Shown: one piece after another, positions 43,660-48,914 of the stretch
How positions within the stretch are numbered: the first letter of the stretch is position 1
Layout: each line of letters starts with the position of its first letter
Source of the DNA: Candidatus Ligilactobacillus excrementigallinarum
GTDB lineage: Bacteria > Bacillota > Bacilli > Lactobacillales > Lactobacillaceae
Length of the DNA stretch: 48,914 nucleotides
Assembly: GCA_019114385.1 (NCBI GenBank)
Contig: DXFP01000009.1
Coordinates: 1-48,914, forward strand
Direction of reading: 5' to 3'
Position numbers and translations under genes: made by a program
Notes under the pieces: generated by a model
Seen by the model: only the letters and a program-made list of their open reading frames with translations
What the model was told of the DNA's origin: nothing
Database searches by the model: none

Positions 43660-43688
43660 ATCATAACGCGGAATAAATATTTTTTCAA
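43660..43688 (-). promoter_or_regulatory. Promoter of the 6S-like RNA
   Basis: TTGAAA-17-TATGAT on the minus strand; transcription start predicted near 43653. Confidence 0.7.
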
Positions 43689-43696
43689 ATATAATT

Positions 43697-44980
43697 TTAT
43701 TTTTCAGGTGGCCGTTTTTTTGCACGTTCCAATTTATAATATTGTTGGGCGAGAACCTTCTCATATCTACCATTTTCTTTGGGAAGATAGTAATGCTGAT
43801 TTTTGATTTTATTGGGTAAATATTGTTGATTTACCCAATCATGACGATAATCATGTGGATATTTGTAATCAATACCACGGCCCAATTTTTCTGCTCCCTT
43901 ATAATGTGAATCTTTAAGCCAATCGGGAACTTCACCATAATTTCCTTTTTGAACATCAGAAATCGCTTTATCAATTGCCATGATGGCAGAATTTGATTTT
44001 GGTGATAAACATAAGTCAATTACTGCGACTGAAAGGGGAATTCGCGCTTCAGGGAACCCAACTTTTTCGGCAGCAGTCACTGCTTGTACTGTTCGAGCAG
44101 CAGCCTGAGGATTGGCGAGTCCAATATCTTCATATGCGATTACTAATAATCTTCGAGTGATACTTGGTAGATCGCCGGCATCACACATACGCGCTAAATA
44201 ATGGAGGGCAGCATCAACATCTGATCCGCGAATTGATTTTTGAAAGGCAGATATGACATCATAATGAGCGTCTCCGTTTTTGTCATGGACTAGGGCTTTA
44301 TGCTGAACACATTCTTCAATGATTGGCAGTGTTAGATGAATTTGGTTATTTTGATTTTTAGTAGTTGATTTTACCGCTAATTCTAAGGCATTTAAAGCAC
44401 TGCGCAAATCACCATGCGTTGCTTCTGTCAGCAATTGTAAAGCATCATCATCAATTTGAACCTCTTCACTGCCTAAACCCCGTTTTTTATCATGCAATGC
44501 ACGTTCAATTGCCGTTTGAATGTCAGAGGGACTAAGCGGCTTGACTTCAAATATTTGAGTACGACTGCGAATTGCCGGATTAATCGCAATATATGGATTC
44601 TCAGTAGTTGCACCGATTAGAATAATCTGTCCATTTTCTAAATGTGGCAGTAAATAATCTTGCTTGGGCTTAGTTAAGCGATGAATTTCATCTAACATCA
44701 AGATAACGGTGCCACTCATTTTAGCTTCAGCAACAACTTGCTCAAGAGCTTTTTTAGAATCTGTAGCTGCATTTAATTTACGAAAAGCATATTTAGTTGA
44801 ACCAGCAATTGCACTGGCAATACTTGTTTTTCCTGTTCCAGGCGGTCCGTATAGAATCATTGATGATAGTAACTTAGCTTTTACCATTCGCCAAATGATT
44901 TTGCCTTTACCAACTAGATGTTGTTGGCCAACAACTTCATCAATGGTTTGCGGTCGCATTCGATATGCTAATGGTTGCAT
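43697..44980 (-). CDS. rarA: Replication-associated recombination protein RarA (MgsA)
   Basis: 427 aa AAA+ ATPase of the clamp-loader family. It begins MQPLAYRMRPQTIDEVVGQQHLVG; P-loop YGPPGTGKTSIAS (44-56), Walker B ILMLDEIHRLTKPKQD, sensor 1 ILIGATTENPYIAINPAIRSRTQIFE, and the C-terminal tetramerisation domain (LARMCDAGDLPSITRRLLVIAYEDIGLANP). It acts at stalled replication forks. ATG at 44980 follows GAAAGGAT. Conserved neighbour of the 6S-like RNA. Confidence 0.94.
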   Translation of the reverse strand: MQPLAYRMRPQTIDEVVGQQHLVGKGKIIWRMVKAKLLSSMILYGPPGTGKTSIASAIAGSTKYAFRKLNAATDSKKALEQVVAEAKMSGTVILMLDEIHRLTKPKQDYLLPHLENGQIILIGATTENPYIAINPAIRSRTQIFEVKPLSPSDIQTAIERALHDKKRGLGSEEVQIDDDALQLLTEATHGDLRSALNALELAVKSTTKNQNNQIHLTLPIIEECVQHKALVHDKNGDAHYDVISAFQKSIRGSDVDAALHYLARMCDAGDLPSITRRLLVIAYEDIGLANPQAAARTVQAVTAAEKVGFPEARIPLSVAVIDLCLSPKSNSAIMAIDKAISDVQKGNYGEVPDWLKDSHYKGAEKLGRGIDYKYPHDYRHDWVNQQYLPNKIKNQHYYLPKENGRYEKVLAQQYYKLERAKKRPPEK

Positions 44981-45094
44981 AAAATTATCCTTTCAGTTAA
45001 TTTTATAGTATTATAGCACATTGATAGGCTACCCGTTAACTTGAAGATTGGGTATAATATAGATAAAATCAATTTTAATTTAGGATGAATAAGA

Positions 45095-47116
45095 ATGAAA
45101 TTTGATGAAATTGGACAAACAATTGTTGATGAAGAATTAACCGGGGTACTAACTAATTTATTATGGAAGGTTTCTCAAAGTTATTTAGTGATAAATAAAC
45201 AGGGTGAAAAAGTAGAGATTCCTGTTACAGCAGACAATAATCAATATGTAAAAACTAATGAGAGTTATCTTACTTTAGTTAACCAGCAGGAAAAAACTTT
45301 GGCTGATTTAAAGCAGGATTTGAAATTACGCAATCAATTTTTACGTATTAATTTACCAGATAAACGATTACTTTGGCCGCTTGCAAGTCAAAAGGGCGGA
45401 ACGGAAACTGAAATCCGAATTCCAGAGACGCTGTTTATAGAGTTATATCATCGTAAATTTAATAAGTATAAGATTGATTATGTCGATTTTCGGAACCAAG
45501 TTTATTTGAAAATTGCTCAAGGTTTTGAACTTGTTTCATATCTTTTGACTTATTTGACAGCTGCTACGCCGTTTCAATGGGATGCAACTGGAAATGATAA
45601 TGGGCGTCCGCGACGTTCATATCATACTCGCGAATTATTACAAGATATTCAATCAAATGTGGCTGATTTTCGGACATTAAAAGGGTATTTAGCAAGTATC
45701 AACCAAACTGGTAAAATCAAATTTATTGGCAATCTCGATCAACATCAGGGAATTGAGGGGTTAAAGATTACTGATTTAGACTTTAATCCTGATACTCGAT
45801 TAGCAATTGGATCAAATATTTTGGAACTAATCAATGTGATTACCGGTTATTTCTTGATGAACCAAGGAATTGAGAATGAAAATTTAGCTGCTAAACTTTC
45901 TGAAGCACGAACAAAAGATTATGAGATTGCTTCAGAAAACCCATTTAAACATTCAAAATATGAACAAGAAATGCGGAATTTACTTGAAGATTTAAATCAT
46001 TTCGCAAGTAAAATGGGTTATGGAACAACTTGGAATAATTCATATCAAGTATTACATGCGAAAATTGATGACGTGATGGAAACACCTGCAGCTCGATTAT
46101 TACGGCAAGAAGGCGGAATGCGGTCATTTGAATTTGTTAAGCATTTGGCTGAAAAGGAAAAGACGTTATCACCAGAAAGTAATCAATTATCAGATAATTC
46201 AATTAGAGTATTAAATGCGGCATTTGTTGCTGGAATGGATTATCAAGTTGTTTCTGCTGAAAAAGATATTTTACAAATTAATCATCACTTTGTGAAAAAC
46301 GGAATTCAAAATGATTTAGGGAATGCCGTTTTGGCTGATGTTTGGGAAGACAAAGCAGTTGCTAAGCAATTAGTCAGTGGTTTGAAAATTAATACTCAAC
46401 AGGCATGGAAAGTAAAGAATCTTGAACAAGCCAATCGTTTATATCCATTAATCAAGAATAAGGCTGTAGTAATTAAAAATGCAGACGGGCACACTACAAA
46501 AGTAGGATCACTTTTTCGTCTTGCACCAAGTAAGCGAGAATTTACAGAAAGTATAAGTGATTTATTAAAGCAAACTGATGAAGTGATGATTGAACAAGTT
46601 ATTTCAGGTTCAGCATATCAAGCAATGCTGCTGAATGGGAAAATTGTAAGTTTAATTGAACGCATTCCTGAAAATGTTGTGGGAGACGGGCGTTCAAAGA
46701 TTGGTGAATTAATTGAGAAAAAAAAGTTGCCATTAGAGAAAAATGAACATCGAACATTAGTAGCTCAAGGAATTCAACTTGATCAAGTTGCTCCGCGCGG
46801 AATTCAAACTTTACTGCGGTATGATGCATTTAGCACAACCAAATTTGAAAGTTACGATGCATTAGATGAAGTTGATGAAAGTTATCTTCAATTAATTGAG
46901 AAGATTGCGCAAAAACTTAAGATGCAAGATGGTTTTATTGATGTGATTATTGATAATATCTATCAGCCATATACGGAAGCTCATCCAGAATTGATGACCT
47001 TTCTGAGTGCACATGCGGCGGCAGCACTCGCTAAGCATGAAGAATTGTTGTTAAATCAGCATCGTGATTTGGCAAGATTGGTGATTGAAAAATTGAAGGA
47101 TGCAGAAGATCAATAA
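45095..47116 (+). CDS. Divergent GshF-like fusion (glutamate-cysteine ligase plus ATP-grasp)
   Basis: 673 aa, shorter than bifunctional GshF/GshAB (about 750). The N-terminal half resembles glutamate-cysteine ligase in places: RLLWPLASQKGGTETEIRIP (about 89-108) and FRNQVYLKIAQGFELVSYLLTYLTAATPFQWD (about 131-162), but the usual GIHFNF-type motif is not seen. The C-terminal half is ATP-grasp-like (YPLIKNKAVVIKNADGHTTKVGS, EVMIEQVISGSAYQAMLLNGKIVSLIERIPENVVGDGRSKIGELIE), as in GshF and cyanophycin synthetase. Glutathione or gamma-glutamyl peptide synthesis is possible; the loss of motifs leaves substrate uncertain. ATG at 45095 after AGGATG. Confidence 0.65.
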   Translation: MKFDEIGQTIVDEELTGVLTNLLWKVSQSYLVINKQGEKVEIPVTADNNQYVKTNESYLTLVNQQEKTLADLKQDLKLRNQFLRINLPDKRLLWPLASQKGGTETEIRIPETLFIELYHRKFNKYKIDYVDFRNQVYLKIAQGFELVSYLLTYLTAATPFQWDATGNDNGRPRRSYHTRELLQDIQSNVADFRTLKGYLASINQTGKIKFIGNLDQHQGIEGLKITDLDFNPDTRLAIGSNILELINVITGYFLMNQGIENENLAAKLSEARTKDYEIASENPFKHSKYEQEMRNLLEDLNHFASKMGYGTTWNNSYQVLHAKIDDVMETPAARLLRQEGGMRSFEFVKHLAEKEKTLSPESNQLSDNSIRVLNAAFVAGMDYQVVSAEKDILQINHHFVKNGIQNDLGNAVLADVWEDKAVAKQLVSGLKINTQQAWKVKNLEQANRLYPLIKNKAVVIKNADGHTTKVGSLFRLAPSKREFTESISDLLKQTDEVMIEQVISGSAYQAMLLNGKIVSLIERIPENVVGDGRSKIGELIEKKKLPLEKNEHRTLVAQGIQLDQVAPRGIQTLLRYDAFSTTKFESYDALDEVDESYLQLIEKIAQKLKMQDGFIDVIIDNIYQPYTEAHPELMTFLSAHAAAALAKHEELLLNQHRDLARLVIEKLKDAEDQ

Positions 47117-47231
47117 ATTTACGTACCATAAGCTAACAGCACGCTTAACGGCGAAAGTGTATTCATTATGATTAGCAAATCAATTATAGGATGCACAGGT
47201 TGTCTTGAGTCAGCGTGGTATAGTGAATAAT

Positions 47232-47407
47232 AAAAAGAGGTTGTGACATAAGTCCAGCCTCTATTTTTATATCCGCATAATCGGGTTCCAAAACAAACAG
47301 GCATGTCTGTAAATTCAAAAGCCTCCGAATCAATACTATGTAATTCGTTCGATTTTTTCCTTACAACATGTCTATTTAAGGTGTTTTGTCACACCTTCTT
47401 TTTTGTT
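47232..47407. repeat. Dispersed about 170-bp palindromic intergenic repeat, copy B
   Basis: Begins AAGAGGTTGTGACATAAGTC, whose first part pairs locally (GAGGTTG..CAGCCTC), and ends TGTTTTGTCACACCTTCTT, which pairs with its own start (GTTGTGACA / TGTCACAC). Interior AAACAGGCATGT versus ACATGTCTATTT is a decayed inverted pair. About three quarters of positions match copy A at 19248-19415. It lies between convergent genes, 47119-47231 before it being featureless. Confidence 0.8.
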
Positions 47408-47413
47408 ATGATT

Positions 47414-47878
47414 TTATTTTTTGTGGAATAAATCCATAAATGAAAATTTCTTTTTTGATTTGTTTGAATTATTTGGAGCAGGAGGAATTTCTGCTGGATA
47501 TAATTGTGCAACGTCTACAATGTCTTGGTGAATTGCTTGCTTTTTAGCGGTTAAAATTACTGCAAAATCATTATTATCATGAGGTAAATCAGAATCAGTA
47601 TTGCAAGTAAATGAAATCTGATTTTCATTTGCAAGTTTTAATAATTTGCTGAGATAAGTTTGTGAAACATTTCCGTTAATAATTAAATTAAAATCAGGAT
47701 GTTTTAGCATTTCTTTTTTTAATGCTTCAAAATATTGATTTGAAGTTAATTGAGCAAATGTAATCGTTAGTGCTACTCGTTCTCTAAATGTTCCAAGATA
47801 TTTCCGCCGTTCATCGGGATTGATTTGGGGTGTGCCATAAAGACTTTTGTTCAAATGATTTTGAAATTCATCACTCAT
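47414..47878 (-). CDS. YueI/DUF1694 family protein
   Basis: 154 aa. Typical YueI features: an N-terminal block with LYGTPQINPDERRKYLGTFRERVALTITFAQL, then YFEALKKEMLKHPDFNLIINGNVSQTYLSKLLKLANENQISFTCNTD, and a Lys-rich tail. ATG at 47878 with GGAGCTGATTTT upstream. The family is widespread in firmicutes and has no established function. The position beside rpsD is seen in related genomes as far as I recall. Confidence 0.8.
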   Translation of the reverse strand: MSDEFQNHLNKSLYGTPQINPDERRKYLGTFRERVALTITFAQLTSNQYFEALKKEMLKHPDFNLIINGNVSQTYLSKLLKLANENQISFTCNTDSDLPHDNNDFAVILTAKKQAIHQDIVDVAQLYPAEIPPAPNNSNKSKKKFSFMDLFHKK

Positions 47879-47930
47879 AAAATCAGCTCCAGTATTTTAG
47901 TAATGATATTGTAGCAAAGATTGAGCTCAA

Positions 47931-47972
47931 AAAAAAGAAGTTTTAAGCAATGATTGCCAAAACTTCTTTGAA
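47931..47972 (-). terminator. Terminator of rpsD
   Basis: On the minus strand AAAGAAGTTTTGGCAAT pairs with ATTGCTTAAAACTTCTTT and is followed by a run of Ts (47931-47938 on plus are A). It lies 19 nt past the rpsD stop. Confidence 0.85.
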
Positions 47973-47990
47973 TAGAATAATAAATTAAAA

Positions 47991-48596
47991 TTAAAGTTTG
48001 TTGTAGTATTCAACGATTAATGATTCGTCGATATTTGCATCTAATTCGTCACGTTCTGGTAAACGAACTAATGTACCTTCCATCTTGTCTTCATCAAATG
48101 AAACAAATGGTGCGCGGCCAACAACTGCTTCCAAAGCATCTTTTACGATTTGTAAGTTCTTTGAACGTTCACGTAATGAGATAACTTGACCAGGCTTTAC
48201 TTCATATGATGGAATGTCAACGCGCTTGCCATCAACGGTGATGTGACCATGGTTAACAAGTTGACGTGCTTGACGACGTGTTGTTGCTAAACCTAAACGG
48301 TATACAACGTTATCCAAACGTTGTTCCAAAAGAATCATGAAGTTATCACCGTGCTTACCTTCGCGGATCTTACCAGCACGCTTGAATGTGTTAGCAAATT
48401 GACGTTCTGTTAAGCCATACATCATACGTAATTTTTGCTTTTCGCGTAATTGCATACCGTATTCAGATAACTTGCGACGGCTTTGACCGTGTTGACCTGG
48501 TGCGTATGGACGACGTGATAATTCTTTACCTGTACCTGTAAGAGAGATTCCCAAACGACGAGAAACTTTCCATGATGGACCTGTATAACGAGACAT
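47991..48596 (-). CDS. rpsD: 30S ribosomal protein S4
   Basis: 201 aa. Starts [26 protein letters not shown]; the S4 RNA-binding domain ([42 protein letters not shown]) is complete. It is of the Cys-minus type (no zinc knuckle). S4 nucleates 30S assembly and in firmicutes represses its own monocistronic mRNA through the leader. ATG at 48596 follows GGAGG. Confidence 0.97.
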   Translation of the reverse strand: MSRYTGPSWKVSRRLGISLTGTGKELSRRPYAPGQHGQSRRKLSEYGMQLREKQKLRMMYGLTERQFANTFKRAGKIREGKHGDNFMILLEQRLDNVVYRLGLATTRRQARQLVNHGHITVDGKRVDIPSYEVKPGQVISLRERSKNLQIVKDALEAVVGRAPFVSFDEDKMEGTLVRLPERDELDANIDESLIVEYYNKL

Positions 48597-48769
48597 AAAT
48601 AAATTCCTCCAAAAATAAATTTTTATGGAGTAAAATAACGAATTGTAAACTTAGTATTCGTGCAGTTGATTTTGGACGTTCGCTCTTGCAGCCGCAGAGT
48701 TACTTGTAGAACCGTTCAGGCAATCAACTGTTGACGTTCTTACCGTTTACTGCTGCATTATTTTACACA
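48597..48769 (-). promoter_or_regulatory. rpsD mRNA leader, probable S4 autoregulatory element
   Basis: About 170 nt of untranslated RNA between the promoter and the ribosome binding site. It can form an outer helix (TGTAAAATAATG near the 5' end with CGTTATTTTACTCC near the ribosome binding site) and an inner CAGTTGATTG..CAATCAACTG-like pairing (GTTGAT near 48726 with ATCAAC near 48666). Such long structured leaders bind S4 in Bacillus. The binding motif itself was not matched to a model. Confidence 0.55.
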
Positions 48770-48775
48770 AAGACT

Positions 48776-48804
48776 ATCATATCAAGATAGAGATTGAATG
48801 TCAA
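48776..48804 (-). promoter_or_regulatory. Promoter of rpsD
   Basis: On the minus strand TTGACA (48804-48799) and TATGAT (48781-48776), 17-nt spacer. Start predicted near 48769. Beyond it, plus-strand TATAAT near 48875 may belong to the next gene outside the window. Confidence 0.85.
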
Positions 48805-48914
48805 TGTAAATCTTTGGCAATTTACTCGGCATTTCAGTTGAAGAAAAAACATGAGAAATTACTTTTATATGTTATAATTGTAGAGAATGTAAAATTATAA
48901 TTTAAATATTAATA

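Noticed and set aside
47119..47304. 61-codon minus-strand frame after the GshF-like gene
   Set aside because: It runs across the palindromic intergenic repeat and has no ribosome binding site; it is chance coding.

Overview
The window is low-GC Firmicute DNA of lactobacillus type. The chromosomal genes (atpBEFHAGDC without atpI, DUF1146-murA-mbl-yidD-DUF2969-rodA, murT-gatD, tdk-prfA-prmC-sua5-upp, rarA beside a Lacto-usp/6S-like RNA, rpsD) and the AGGAGG-type ribosome binding sites point to the family Lactobacillaceae. The D-Ala ligase carries the Phe found in D-Ala-D-Lac ligases, which argues against the L. acidophilus/delbrueckii lineage. The exact genus cannot be named from this sequence.

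Layout. 1-1800: graveyard of mobile DNA (decayed IS200/IS605 tnpA and tnpB, plus the 5' end of an IS110-type transposase). 1820-3660: rdgB, small membrane ORFs, tRNA-Glu(CTC), a Lactobacillaceae hypothetical and a promoter-to-terminator unit that looks like a small RNA. 3789-15587: an 11.8-kb integrated satellite element. 15574-32590: tRNA-Gln(CTG) and housekeeping genes (phosphatase, serine hydrolase, manA, gatD/murT, tdk to upp, ATP synthase operon). 32800-39720: cell-wall and elongation genes (DUF1146, murA, mbl, yidD, rodA, a divergent DprA, ddl). 39841-48914: TSUP transporter, Tag-like glycosylase, PLP lyase, usp plus membrane protein with the 6S-like RNA upstream, rarA, a GshF-like protein, a YueI-like protein, and rpsD with its leader.

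The satellite is the most interesting part. It sits in the 3' end of tRNA-Gln and is bounded by an 18-bp direct repeat. It has shared putative integrase arm sites inside both ends. Its organisation is that of a phage-inducible chromosomal island (PICI): int, CI-like repressor and ImmA-type protease on the plus strand; Cro-like, AlpA-like, primase-polymerase, SF3 helicase (Rep) and ArpU-like genes on the minus strand. No capsid, tail, terminase or lysis gene is seen. An AT-rich segment flanked by GGTAGTTAC-type iterons lies just beyond rep and looks like its origin. The left, cargo end carries a two-gene operon of a Panacea/DUF4065 (SocA-like) protein and a four-TM protein with a soluble N-terminal domain, matching PanAT-type toxin-antitoxin or phage-defence pairs, plus a DUF1304 membrane protein.

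Signals that ordinary annotation does not explain: (1) the heptamer GGATGCA/TGCATCC is strongly concentrated in the island, in all reading frames and in non-coding DNA; (2) a 30-bp repeat makes the replication-operon transcript fully complementary (with two G-U pairs) to the int leader beside its ribosome binding site; (3) a chromosomal family of about 170-bp palindromic intergenic repeats. All similarity statements come from reading motifs by eye; no search was run.
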